DNA from: Heterotrichella gracilis
Lineage: Eukaryota > Sar > Xanthophyceae > Tribonematales > Xanthonemataceae
NCBI GenBank assembly: GCA_032358255.1
Contig: JAULBX010026718.1
Span: 158,736 to 222,735, forward strand
Reading direction: 5' to 3'
DNA: 64,000 bases
The notes below the pieces were generated by a model. It did no database searches, was not told where the DNA came from, and saw only the letters and a program-made list of their open reading frames with translations. Of this stretch, positions 30,501-40,807 are shown piece after piece. Positions within the stretch are counted from its first letter, which is position 1, and the number at the start of each line of letters is the position of its first letter. The translations under genes and the position numbers were made by a program.

Positions 30501-32540
30501 GTGCCGCACCTGGCTCCGGATACCCGCGGCAAGCGGCGGCGGCGGGATCGCAACAATGAGTGGGAGCCAACGAGCGCCGAGGCAGCGCGTGGCGCCCCGC
30601 CTGCGCCAGACGCTCAGGGCGCCAGGCCCTTGGAGGGCAATGCGCAGCTGTCCAGCCAGGCCTGCCTGTTTCCTCAGGTGCACGAGCTGGCAAGCGGGGC
30701 CGCCGCCACCCCCATCCTGGACAACCACGTTGCGCAGCACCCCGCCGCACAGCGCCCCGCAGCAGCCAGCGCCTCGCCTTCCGCCAGGGGCGTCCCCACC
30801 CTTGAGCGCCGCTCGGGAGGCAAGCAGCGCACCCTTATGCTGTCGCCGGTGCCTTTAGCCCAGGGCGCCAGCCTGGCGCAGGGGGAGGAGGTGTTGGGGG
30901 GCACCCCTTCGCCTCGCGCGGGCAGTGTGGTCCTCACACAGCCTGGCTCCTATGAGGGGTTGCTGGCGGACAGTGGCCAGAAGGTGTTTGCGGGGGTGTC
31001 GGAGTGCGCGAAGGTGGGTCGATGGTGGTGGCGGTGGCGGTGGCGGTCAAAGCTGTGTACCAGGGATCCACCGGTGTAGTCCTCTCAAATTTTTTAGGGT
31101 AAGAACGTTTTATTATTTCTATTTTCGTAAATTCTAGAGGGTAGAGTTTACGTGGTATTGTTTATTTATTTTGTATTGCAGTAGTGCACGGTTTGAGCTC
31201 TACTGGGAGGCATATTTTGGCACACTCCAGCCACACCTGGAATAGTAAAACACCATACCATCACCTACACACCTGCCAAAGAGAGGCCTGAACACTGCGT
31301 TGTTGAAGTCCTCTACTGCGCCGGAACCCAGCCCTAAGCCTTAAGCCCTAAGCTCCCCTGCTGTTGCGCACGAGAACCCCCCAGCCAGTTGCTGACCTGA
31401 ACCATAAACCCTAATAAACCCTACCGTAGTCACTGAGCACTAACCCCCCTGGTTTGCAGGAGAACCTGCCGGCCAGAGGCGTGCCCCAGCCTGTGAGCAA
31501 GGCACCTGGCTATGCGGCTCTGGGTCACACAGAAACAACTCATGCGCTGGCTGACTGCCAGGCTACAGGGGCGCAGGCCGGCAAGGGGGCCAAGCGGCCA
31601 AGGAAGAAAACGGGAGCCACGTGCTCTGTCAAGGTATGGACTAGCACATAAATTGAATGGACGTTTGGAAAATGGATTTAGCTGCTGCTGCTGCAGAGGG
31701 GTTGACCACTGGATGGTGCGTCCTGTTGATTATTTCTCTTCCCCAATGTAATGTGAATCGATTAAGATCCCAATGCCAATCCCAGTTAGGCGTCTCTAAA
31801 TACAAGAACACAAGTAGTGCTTTGTCAAGGAATACTGACATCATTGGGTGACACATGCAGCACTGTACCTACCTGCTGCGAATTCCTTTTCTTCCTTTGT
31901 TCTCCTTGCTAAATGTGTTTCTACGCAGGTGCGGCCTGCTGACCCCGCGCCAAGTGGCAAGGGTCCCTGGATCACTGGTGATGGCCTGCAACGGACATTT
32001 GGCATGGGAGACGAGGAGGTGTCGAAGATTGTGCGCCCCCCATCACCGATGGCTGCCACGCCAAGCAAGCCAGCCCAGCGCGCAGCAAAGTCCCGCTTGC
32101 TGCGGGAAACACTCCCTGCAAGCAACCACCACCTGGCAGGGTATGGTGAAGTTTTCTCCCCTGGTGGGGAGGAGGTGGACCTGGACGTTTCTATTGAGGG
32201 ATCCCCGGGGCTGTCGCCATCACCATCAGACTTCAGGCCCTCGCAGTCTGTTGTCTTGGCAACTGGGGCTCTGCAGCTTGCACAGCTGGCCGAGGAGGTG
32301 CGCAGGGGTGACACTCAAAACGGGTGGGAGGTGGAGGGGGGGGCGTGGGGTGGGGGAGGAGGGCAGGGGGGAGTGGAGATGGGGCAGTGCGGGGGGTACC
32401 CGCCGCCACCTGTACCCGCTGCCACCTATACTAGGAGGAGATCAGGAAGTGAGGCGCAGGTGGACCTGACAGGGGAGGAGGATGGGGATGCCATGCAGCA
32501 GCAGCAGCAGCTACCGCTGCCGATCCCCTTGATGCAGTAA
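21528..32540 (+). CDS. ULP2/SENP6-7-type SUMO protease (C48 family)
   Basis: Twenty-three exons, all in phase; 1575 residues. Exons: 21528-21920, 22002-22136, 22274-22355, 22488-22595, 22694-22751, 22893-22956, 23314-23421, 23751-23918, 24196-24312, 24704-24825, 25013-25160, 25394-25535, 25678-25745, 26038-26260, 26651-26840, 27342-27417, 27857-27970, 28226-28448, 28679-28978, 29655-29828, 30085-31013, 31460-31633, 31929-32540. The protease core starts near residue 412 ([18 protein letters not shown]). The catalytic set is His520 (ALHWSL), Asp545 (LHLDSL), Gln609 and Cys615 ([12 protein letters not shown]). [18 protein letters not shown] and [13 protein letters not shown] favour the ULP2 over the ULP1 branch. 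It should remove SUMO or trim SUMO chains. The N-terminus carries CKLC (266-269) and CSRC (297-300); the C-terminal 900 residues are disordered, acidic and Ser/Pro-rich with basic patches. Intron 15 needs a GC donor. Confidence 0.93.
31358..31480. repeat. Duplicated exon edge in SUMO-protease intron
   Basis: The start of exon 22 (GAGAACCTGCCGGCCAG) has a diverged copy at 31372-31388 (GAGAACCCCCCAGCCAG). CATAAACCCTAATAAACCC lies between the copies, and more CCCTAAGCC units lie just upstream. Confidence 0.6.
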
Positions 32541-33172
32541 TCATGAAGCATCACAGACTGGCTTGCTAAAATCCTTTCCCCCCATTTTGCTCAGTTCTCA
32601 TCAGTGGCATGGTAGCACAGCTTGTAGAGATCAGTATAGATTTGATCAATCGCTTTTCCCTACTTTGTTAGGTTTTGCTCAGTGATACGAATAGCACAGC
32701 TTGTATAGTGCAGAGGCAGTATCGCTGAAATTCACCGTAGACCAGCTTAGTATGCAATGTAGGTTACCTACCGCAGTGCAGTAATGCATTGGGTCCCTCT
32801 GCCTAATGTCTCGTGGCCAGGTCCTGGGTGTTTGTCCCATGTGCAACAGATGACTACACAGAGCTGACTGGTGCTCTTATTATTAACAAATACGTGAGTC
32901 CTTTTCTCTTGTGTCTCACTGGTGCGGAGGTCCATGTCATGTGTACTTCTAGGCAAGGATGAGATCTAAGCTTTACTGTGGGTTTATACAGCCCACAGTG
33001 ACAATGGGATTATCAAGAAGCCCAATGACTGTCACATATGCATGGTTGGCATACCAAAGCCAATGCACTGTACAATACTTGTAATTATTGGAAGTCTTAT
33101 TTTGCAAGTTTCAATGAGTGAAAATGTAACACAACAGAACTGCCATGATGGGCAATGCCAAATTTGTAGACA
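32541..33172. other. Downstream flank of SUMO protease, no gene
   Basis: Contains two loosely similar segments (about 32590-32640 and 32660-32710, both with TAGCACAGCTTGTA) and no credible exon. Confidence 0.4.
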
Positions 33173-33598
33173 CTAATTATCAGGGTTTCGATTAGGTTTT
33201 TTATTTTGGCGGCGGTCTGGCGGTGATACCATGTTTCTGGCGGTGGAGTCTGGCGGTGAGCTGCCAAATCTGGCGGTGTCGAATATCATGAACCAGCTAT
33301 TCTTTATAGCCCTGTTCATATCGTAACGCTGCTGCTTGGCCTTTTTTATGGCTGGGTCCGCACTGGGTTGGGGTACTGGTTCTGAGCTGGACGCCACGTT
33401 GTCAGTACTGGCTTCGGAAGGGGTGTCAGGTGCAGTCCGTTTTGGCCTAGGCCCTGGGAGGCCAAAACTTGCAAATAGACTCGGCTGTTTGAGTTTGCCA
33501 GGGTGTCGGGGGGGGAAAGCATGCCTCGGCAGGTCCACAGCAAATAATTCTGGGGATGACGGGGCTTGATCCGACTCCGACTCAGACGTGGTGCTCAT
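33173..33598 (-). CDS. ORF inside the hAT-like element (possible truncated transposase start)
   Basis: A 141-residue frame from the ATG at 33598, reading through the element end; its stop codon lies in the target-site duplication. The N-terminal half is Ser/Pro-rich and acidic (SESESDQAPSSPEL). The middle has a short basic segment (IKKAKQQRYDMNRAIKNSWF). The last 30 residues translate the terminal repeats. It could be the first exon of a deleted transposase or chance coding. No domain is recognised. Confidence 0.35.
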   Translation of the reverse strand: MSTTSESESDQAPSSPELFAVDLPRHAFPPRHPGKLKQPSLFASFGLPGPRPKRTAPDTPSEASTDNVASSSEPVPQPSADPAIKKAKQQRYDMNRAIKNSWFMIFDTARFGSSPPDSTARNMVSPPDRRQNKKPNRNPDN

Positions 33599-33802
33599 AT
33601 TAACACCCTTGTGAGCGTAAAGACACTCGACACTTGCACGATAGAGCTATGATCACCCAAGTGCACACTGTTTTATACAGTCGTTTCTGGCGGTGAGCCC
33701 TAATAATTTGGCGGAGGGCCTGGCGGTGGCCCTGCGGGCCCCCGCCAGTTTTGCCTCCACACCGCCAGAATCTGGCGGTCACCGCCAATAATCGAAACCC
33801 TG
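33181..33802. mobile_element. hAT-like non-autonomous DNA transposon, 622 bp
   Basis: Both ends carry the inverted repeat CAGGGTTTCGATTA (33181-33194; inverted copy ending at 33802). They are flanked by an identical 8-bp duplication CTAATTAT (33173-33180 and 33803-33810). An 8-bp target duplication and a CAGGG start are characteristic of the hAT superfamily. Inside each end are many copies of a subterminal GGCGGT/TCTGGCGGT motif in both orientations, as hAT transposases bind. The element is far too short for a full transposase. The intact target duplication points to a fairly recent insertion. Confidence 0.85.
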
Positions 33803-33810
33803 CTAATTAT

Positions 33811-34207
33811 CCACTCAATATGGGCCACACGGTGTCCATCTGTGACAGGCAGTGATTGCTGGGTGCATGCTGGCAATGCAGCAGCATTGTATCTGCAGAC
33901 TGGTGAATACCCATGTGGCGTCGTCATGAACAAATTGACATGATCATGCCATGGCCTCAGCAATCGCCACCTGTGAGCTGTAGCTCACATGTCATGTCAC
34001 TGACGCGCATGCTATTGCTGCAGCCTGATGGGACACAAGAAACCGCATCATGACCAGCACCACAATATCAATTGGCAACATCAGCATCTGACAAACGTGC
34101 CCATATTCTGTCGCGGCGTGCATGCGCCATATGGATATCCACCCCCTCCCACCCCCCTGCCCCTGTGATCACCCACTCCTGCAGCATGCGCCTGTATTCC
34201 CGGGAGG
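33811..34207. other. Intergenic, no gene seen
   Basis: Lies between the transposon and the 3' end of the DUF1995 gene. No exon or repeat is supported. Confidence 0.4.
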
Positions 34208-37100
34208 TCAATTTGCGCGTATCGCCTTTGTGATTGCTGTGCTGTCTGGCTCGCTTGCGAATGTCGCCACCAGCCGGTACTCCTCCTTGCGCTCAGGCAG
34301 GTCCTTGCGCTTGTACACCTGGCGGGGGACGGGGGGAAGGGGTCATGGCCGCGTCAACGATTGTTGGGGAGGAATGCAGGCACATGACAGGGGGGAATTA
34401 GTTGCACACAGGATCTAGGGGCGCGTGAGCATCTCGGGGACAGCTGAGTGCCACCCAGGGTACTAATGCAGCAGATGTTGTGCTGTGGGTTCACGGCAGC
34501 GAGTGTGACATATGCACAGCGCCGCTAGCGCGGGGTATGGCATTTTATCAACATCAAATTGACCCCACTGCCATTTCCAACCCAAGTCCAAGATGCACAC
34601 TCATATTTTACCCCGAATGCCTACTAGGGCTGAGGCTCCCCACCCCGCCACTGCGCACCTTGCACTCCCCGCCCAGCATGCAGCGGGGGGTCATGGTGGC
34701 CGGTATGATGCACAGGGCAGGCTTTTGTGTGTGACGAACACCACTGGTTGATGGCAAGGCATTTGATTGACACCAATGATTGATCTCACCGCCATTTGCA
34801 ATCCAAGTGCAACTTGCATGATGCGCGCATATCCGACTCAGGCCCCATACCGCCGTGCCGCACCTCCCACTCCCCGCCCAGCATGTAGCGCACCGCGCCC
34901 ATGATGGGGTAGTAGCTGCCCGTGTAGTACAGCAGGCGGAAGTGGTAGATGGGCTGGAAGCTGTCGCTGATGGCCATGCGCTCCTTGCGCCCCCGCACGC
35001 CCATCACGCCCGCCGAGGAGGGCACGTCCTTGAGGATGGGGTTGATCAAGATGGTGTACTTGCCCTCATCCTGAGCCACCTTGGCCTGAGGGACAGATTG
35101 GGGGACAGATGAAATAATGTTATTTAAATATATGGATGGAGAATCCACATGACAATGCAGGCAGGTACCCACAGATTGTGACCACATTCTCTTGCAGGCA
35201 CCCACAACTCATTTCATCTGCTATTCTTTGCTGCGGCGTTGGATGATGCAGTGTATAATTGACCACACCATCTCATCCAGCGGCGTGATGATGGCGTTGC
35301 CCACAATGTTCTGTGGTGCAATGATGATGTAGTACTGGCTGTCATCCACCTCGCCGGTCCCCACATTGCCGAATGTCACAAACTCCTCGATGTCCCCCCA
35401 GTCCATCGCCTTCATGATGCGCATCACGCCGCTCAGCGACAGAGGCATGCCCTGCAAGGGTATGGGAAGGGCTTTTAGGGTTTTGCATCCACATCAAACC
35501 CAAAACAGGCCATTGCCTTCATGATGCGCATCACGCCGCTCAGGGACAGAGGCATGCCCTGCAGGGGTATGGGAGGGGTTGTTAGCTTATCCATCCAAGA
35601 GAGCGCATATTTCATCCTCTTTAGTTTTCTCAGCTTCTTCAACTTGTGGACCCATGCAGCTTACACAACTGAACGTCAAAGAAGCACCGGTAGATTGGGC
35701 GCAACTCATCTATGCGACCCAACCCCATTGCGGTTTGCCAAGCCACCTGCCAGTCGATAGCCTGAGTAATTTCACCATCGCCGGCGCAAACCAGGCCCCC
35801 TGTGTTACATTTCTTGTCTTCTTTCCCTCACCTGGAACACCCCCTGGCCCATGGCCTGCTGCACGCACACTTTGACCCTCTTGCCATCCATGGCCAGGCG
35901 GAAGGCAACCTCGCGCACCATCTCGAGCAGCGTGCCGATGCGGTACACATCCATCTCCGGATTCAGCTCGGGGAAGGTCACGCTGCACGCATGAAGGGTT
36001 TTAGGGTTAGGGATTAGGGTTAGGGGTCACGGTCAAGGGTGCCAATTTGGCTCATGGCAAGCTTCAGCTTGGGGAAGGTCACACTTGCACAAGCAACAAG
36101 ATGGTGTTTTGTATGGTGCTGGTACGGATGTGCCCCCTCACACGGCCGCACGCATCTATAAACAGGGGGCCACGACACACAGACCTCCACACCACCGGCT
36201 CCCACACCACTCACCCTCACACACTGGTGGCATACCCTCCACAACCGCCCCACCTGGCCCCTACGGCATGTGCCCCCACACTGTTCCGCCTGGACGGGCG
36301 CCAGCTCCGCATCCCATGCCTCCCATAAATAGCGCATGCACACAACATTGACAGCCCACCACTACATCCCACTTGATACGATTGCACAGCCCCCCACAGT
36401 CCCTCCCATTCACCGCACCGCATCGTGCCCCTCCACTTTTCGGCCTGGATCGCAGCCAGCACCGCATCGCACGCTTCATTGTAGAAGAACTGGCGCAGCT
36501 CGCGCGGGTGTGGCGTGGTGTTCATCTTTGTGGGGAGGACTACCCCGGTGGAGGTGGCTGCTACCTCCTGAAGAGTAGAGGGTGGGGGGAGGGTGGGGGC
36601 AGGGGTGGGGGTTGTTGAGGCAAATGGATAGGGACATTGGTTACTAGGTACAGAAGTGAAGAGGGTACACTGGAGTGATGTGGCGGTACTTTGCTAGGAA
36701 AGGAAGGAGTTTATTTTCATGTCTGCAAAGGTACATGCTGCGTCGCCCAAGTAACCCCCCTGCGAGTAGGAGCCAGTGGTTGGCATGTGTGTTGGCATGC
36801 ATATCTTATCGGTGCTTTTTCGCAGTGGTGGTTCGTGCTGCCAGCTTCAGCACATACAGATGGCAAGTGCTGCAATCCTTATAACTGTTTGTTTCGTACA
36901 ATGCCTCCCAAGAAAGCTTGTTGTTCCCTACCCACCTCACTAGATGCTCGGGTGACCCACCGGGCTGATTTGGCTGTGCCATTGTTCTGTCCCCGCCTGA
37001 GGCTGCTAGCTAGCGACGAGATACGAGGCTGTCGAAGGTTAGCTACGGGTTGAAATGGTATTTGCTGGCGAACAACGCTAGTTGGCAGTAGCTGGGCCAT
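34208..37100 (-). CDS. DUF1995 protein, plastid-targeted (LPA3-like)
   Basis: Exons 37100-36936, 36567-36419, 35982-35832, 35451-35269, 35085-34864, 34318-34208; all phases join; 326 residues. Exon 1 is a clear transit peptide (MAQLLPTSVVRQQIPFQ..., Arg/Ser-rich, ending VTRASSE). The mature part matches plant DUF1995: LRQFFYNEACDAVLAAI, RVTFPELNPEMDV, VKVCVQQAMGQGVFQGMPL, MDWGDIEEFVTFGNVG, YYIIIAPQNIVGNAIITPL, and FRLLYYTGSYYPIMGAVRYM. In Arabidopsis this family includes LPA3, needed for photosystem II assembly; equivalence here is inference. Almost every intron contains a copy of a neighbouring exon edge (34548-34920, 35403-35578, 35962-36090, 36270-36490). Confidence 0.85.
34548..34920. repeat. 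Tandem copy of a DUF1995 exon end
   Basis: About 160 bp at 34548-34710 is a diverged copy of 34761-34920, which includes the end and donor of exon 5. The shared core is CACTCCCCGCCCAGCATG. Confidence 0.7.
35403..35578. repeat. 69-bp direct repeat of DUF1995 exon-4 start
   Basis: Positions 35403-35471 and 35510-35578 agree at about 65 of 69 bases. Both keep the acceptor and the codons for GMPLSLSGVMRIMKAM. TTTTAGGGTTTT lies between them. Confidence 0.92.
35962..36090. repeat. Duplicated DUF1995 exon-3 start around a telomere-like tract
   Basis: TTCAGCTCGGGGAAGGTCAC (35962-35981) recurs with one mismatch at 36063-36082. The interval holds GGTTTTAGGGTTAGGGATTA followed by GGGTTAGGGG. Confidence 0.88.
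36270..36490. repeat. Degenerate copy of DUF1995 exon-2 segment
   Basis: 36270-36335 aligns at roughly three quarters identity with the coding segment 36424-36490. Translated on minus, EAWDAELAPVQAEQ mirrors EACDAVLAAIQAEK. Confidence 0.65.
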
Positions 37101-37440
37101 GGGTACAATGCATGCATGCATGCAACACGGCCTTGTTGTGATTGCCCGCCAACGTTTGTCAAGACCTCGTGTGCGAAGTACAGTGGTATGCAAGCCAAAA
37201 ATATGCCAGGTATGCTCTGATGCGTCTGGGCTCCACGCCTATACGCTACAGAGGTCCTTTCAGCCCGACTAGTCACTAGAGAGGGCAGCGTGGATAGGGA
37301 AGGGCAGAGCGCTGTACTTTGGGGGTACATCAGAAACCCAGCTCTTATTTGGAAGGATACACTAAGGTGCTGGTATTAGCGTGTTGCGTGCCAGCTAAGG
37401 AACCAGCCTTAGACAGGCTTTGCCCTAGAAACTGGACACC
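37101..37440. promoter_or_regulatory. Divergent intergenic region
   Basis: This 340-bp stretch separates the DUF1995 start (minus) from the allantoin synthase start (plus) and must contain both promoters. A GCATGCATGCATGC run lies at 37110-37125. Confidence 0.4.
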
Positions 37441-39893
37441 ATGATTGTGTTGTCGGAGCAAACGGTCTCCACTTGCTGCTCGAGTAGCGTGTTTGCATCC
37501 CTCGTAGCGTCTCGAGGACCTTACAACTCGCTGGATGAAGTTGTGTCTGTAGCGAGGACTGTGTGGTGGCGACAGGTACGAGGGGTGCACCTGCTGTGAA
37601 CACACCCACATCAGGGTTAAACCTTCAGTACTACCAAGTCAGCTTACCCCTTGCACTACAACCAAGTTTTTTCCTCTGCTCCTTATGAGTGTAACTTGCT
37701 TGCGTGCAGACTCCCATCGCTGGGTGGCTAGAGGCCTTTGCTGCCCATCCGCGCATCGGTGATCTAGACTCCCTGCGGAAGAAGTTTGGAGCTTTCGCTG
37801 AGCACAGCAAAGGCGAACAAGCTGCTGCTGCTGCCAGTGTGAGTGACCAAGTCCTACAGGTACGTGTGGTGCACAGCAGTCACCTCCTGCACTCTAAAAA
37901 CATTTTTTAGAGTCTAGTATGCGTAACACTTGGCAAGGTCCATATGCATGCATATAGCTCTGTGGCACTGGCCATGCTAGCACGGCGGGTGGCATTAGTC
38001 AAATTCCAGCGTTGTTGGAAGCTATCATTGGGCACCAGTCTGCAACCAGTTTCATTATCTTCTGTTTGCACCGCTTGGCGCCCAGGGCACTACAAGGAAT
38101 GTTTATGCTTTATATTTAGCTTCAGCTTTATTTGTGCTGTAGGACTTGGCAGACTGGAACAGCAAGTATGAGCACAAGTTTGGCCACATATTCATCATCT
38201 GTGCCTCTGGCAAGACCGCACCTCAGATGCTGGAGGCGCTGCAAGCAAGGTATCATGCTGCTCGATGACAGAGTGCATCATGTGGGCCTACTCTTTGCCT
38301 GCACACGCAGTGTCTCCTCCCTCACCCCCTGTTCTGCATTCAACTCCAGCGCTGGGCATGGCGGATACATTCTGCCACCTGGCGATTGAGCAAATTCATT
38401 GTGGGATGCATCCACAACCCCGTATCTTGTCATTTCATCGAAGTATTTTGGGAAACAATTATGTAAAATCCGCTGGCGATTGTTGTAATCCTTGGGCAAT
38501 GAACTGGCCACGGCATTTACCTACTTTTCCTATCCTGGCAATATTCTGGTGTATCAATACTCCATTGCCTGTGCGCCGCAGGTACCCCAACCCCCCTCAT
38601 CTGGAGCTGACCAATGCCGCAGCTGAGCAGATGAAGATCACCGAGCTGAGGCTGGCCAAGGCAGTGGGTGACAGCGGTGCGGGAGAGCTGGCAGCCGCTA
38701 TGGAGCGCCGTGCAGGTCAGCTCCTCACCCACTTGCGAGGTGGGTTGCATGGCATGAAGGGTTTAGGGTGGAAGGGGTGCATGACTATGCGTTCTGCATG
38801 AAATGCATGCCAGAACAGGGAAGTATGCTAGTGTTATCGCTGCATCCCTGGGGTTTCAGATTCACAATGTGAACATCCTAGCATGGTAAGTGGTTCTCAT
38901 GTAATCACAGCTCCAAAGCAGGTCATGTCCTTCCACATCTGACCTGGCAGGTATACAGTTACGCGTATCAGTAACGCGTTGATATTGCGTTTAACACTGT
39001 ATCAACGTGATGTGGCCGGACATCGCTCACGTGCGCGCACTGTGCACCAACACCCCTTCCCCGCCACCCAGGCTCCGCCCCCCCTCCCCGCACCAAGTCG
39101 CCCATCACCACCCACGTGCTGGACACATGCATCGGCAGGCCCTCCCAGGACGTGCCCATCTCCCTGCACCGCCAGTGCGATGGCAGCGATGGCGTGTGGG
39201 AACAGCTGGCCTCGGGGCGCACCAACCAGGATGGGAGGATCGGGGATCTGCTTCCTGCCTCGCACAAGCTGCTGCCTGGCGTGTACAAGGTGGTGTTTGA
39301 CACTGAGAGCTATATGCATGAGTGCAAGGGGAGGTTCCCGGGCTTTTTCGCGGAGCGGCCCTTCTACCCCTCGGCCTCGGTGGTGTTTGAGGTCCAGCCA
39401 TCCATGGTGCGGGTTTGGGATGAAGGGTTTAGGGTTTCATGGTGAGGGTGTAATGTTTAGGGTGTAAGGTGAGGGGTGTAGGGTGTACAAGGGGTTAGGG
39501 TTTCATAGCCGTAGGGGATTTAGGGTTTCCAGCTGTGAGGAGGCACTGAGCTAATGGTGTGAGGTCCGCACCTTGGTGAGCTTGAGTTGACAATGCGATT
39601 TAATGTATCAATCATACCTTGCGCACAGCTGTATGTGTCAGTGGGCGTTACCTGCCACATACTGCTGTGGTTCCCTGAGCCTGTATCTCAATACACATAT
39701 GACATGCCAGCAATATGCAGGAGCGCGTAACGTCATGCCATACCTCGCCATGCCCATACCATGCTATGCCACAGCATGCCATGCCAGTGGCGTTGTACTC
39801 ACCGGTTGCCTGTGCCCCCTGCAGGTGTATGAGCACTTCCACATACCCTTGACGTGGAACCCATACGGCTACAGCACCTACAGGGGAAGCTAG
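37441..39893 (+). CDS. TTL: Allantoin synthase: OHCU decarboxylase / 5-HIU hydrolase fusion
   Basis: Exons 37441-37575, 37710-37859, 38143-38249, 38582-38739, 39072-39391, 39825-39893; all phases join; 312 residues (plant TTL is about 320). The N-terminal half is OHCU decarboxylase: catalytic-His segment WLEAFAAHPRIGDLDSL and FGHIFIICASGKTAPQMLEAL. The C-terminal half is the transthyretin-like HIU hydrolase: ITTHVLDTCIGRPSQDVPISL, TNQDGRIGDLLP, and the signature YRGS at the very end. Together they turn 5-hydroxyisourate, made by urate oxidase, into S-allantoin. At the domain junction is RAGQLLTHL, close to the internal PTS2 peroxisomal signal known in plant TTL. An upstream in-phase donor at 38716 would remove it. 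The start is the ATG at 37441, giving a compact first exon. Confidence 0.93.
39422..39530 (+). repeat. Degenerate telomere-like array in an intron
   Basis: About eight TTTAGGG/TGTAGGG/TTAGGG-like units lie within about 110 bp, just after the donor of intron 5 of the allantoin synthase gene. No flanking exon copy is seen here. Confidence 0.8.
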
Positions 39894-40693
39894 GCGCCTG
39901 GAACTGTCAGCCACTGCACTACAAGCTACACCTGACCGCTTGCAGCCCTGATTGCAGCCCTGAACACGTTTTCATTGCCATTGACAGCTTCTGGTATCTA
40001 GGAGCTGGCTGTTGTCTTGTTTATAGGTCGGGCATTGCACTTTGGAGACCATACGTCACACCAACACCCTGCTCCCAAGTATGTCGAAGGGGTTGATTTG
40101 CAATCGGTGATCGCTAGTTGTTGTCACAGTGCCATCTTTATCAATATATTGTACACAATATATCAGCACTGTTTTTCTTTCTGCATGCGACTTGGCACTG
40201 GCTTTTCTATTAATGAACCTTTGAGCTCCAATTGAAAAAAATGGGCAATACATTATGTGAAGGAACACCTCATAGTTTGAAGTCATACTTCCACGGAAAA
40301 GATGGCTGCAGGATATACTACACTCTTGCCCTCGAAGTATCACCACTGGTGGGATCCTACCAACACTGTAAATTGCTGCATGATGACAATATTGTTCCAC
40401 CTGCCCTTTCTTAATAACGGTCATATAACTAATTTTGCCCGTGTTTTCAAGCAGCTTTTGATACCTTTTACTGACGCTGTACACACTTGCCCTAAAGTCT
40501 ACCCAAAAATGTTCACCCAGCCATTTCCAAAGAAAGTTCCTGGTTGTGATGCAGATACAGAGAGCCATATCAAACATGCAACTATGGGACGCACATCACC
40601 TAGACGTTGACACATTGAGGGGAGCAAAACTGCAGAAAAATGACAACCGGTCAGCTGACATCAAGGGTAATACAGAAAGGTACGCACATCTGT
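39894..40693. other. Intergenic, no gene seen
   Basis: Low-similarity sequence with a small palindrome ATATATTGTACACAATATAT near 40145. No exon is supported. Confidence 0.4.
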
Positions 40694-40774
40694 GACGATA
40701 TCTGCAGATAGAGCACCCTGGCAGCAAGGGTAGTCTACCCATGCTGCAAGGGTGCTCTGTCTGCAGATATCGTC
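40694..40774. other. 81-bp near-perfect hairpin
   Basis: The arms 40694-40725 and 40743-40774 are inverted repeats of 32 bp with about two mismatches; they begin and end GACGATATCTGCAGA. The 17-base loop itself holds the palindrome GGGTAGTCTACCC. It lies just past the 3' end of the minus-strand gene at 40808. A remnant of the arm (about 42188-42212) lies at the equivalent place beside the duplicate gene. Confidence 0.88.
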
Positions 40775-40807
40775 AAAAAGTAAGCACAGCTGTGCCCTCC
40801 CATCCCC

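Noticed and set aside
30138-30740. 200-residue minus-strand open frame
   Set aside because: Shadow of the GC-rich 929-bp exon of the SUMO protease; the plus-strand frame joins its neighbours in phase.
33173-33810. Reading the CAGGGTTTCGATTA ends as another telomere-like duplication
   Set aside because: The ends are inverted, not direct, and are bounded by an exact 8-bp target duplication, which is the mark of a transposon.
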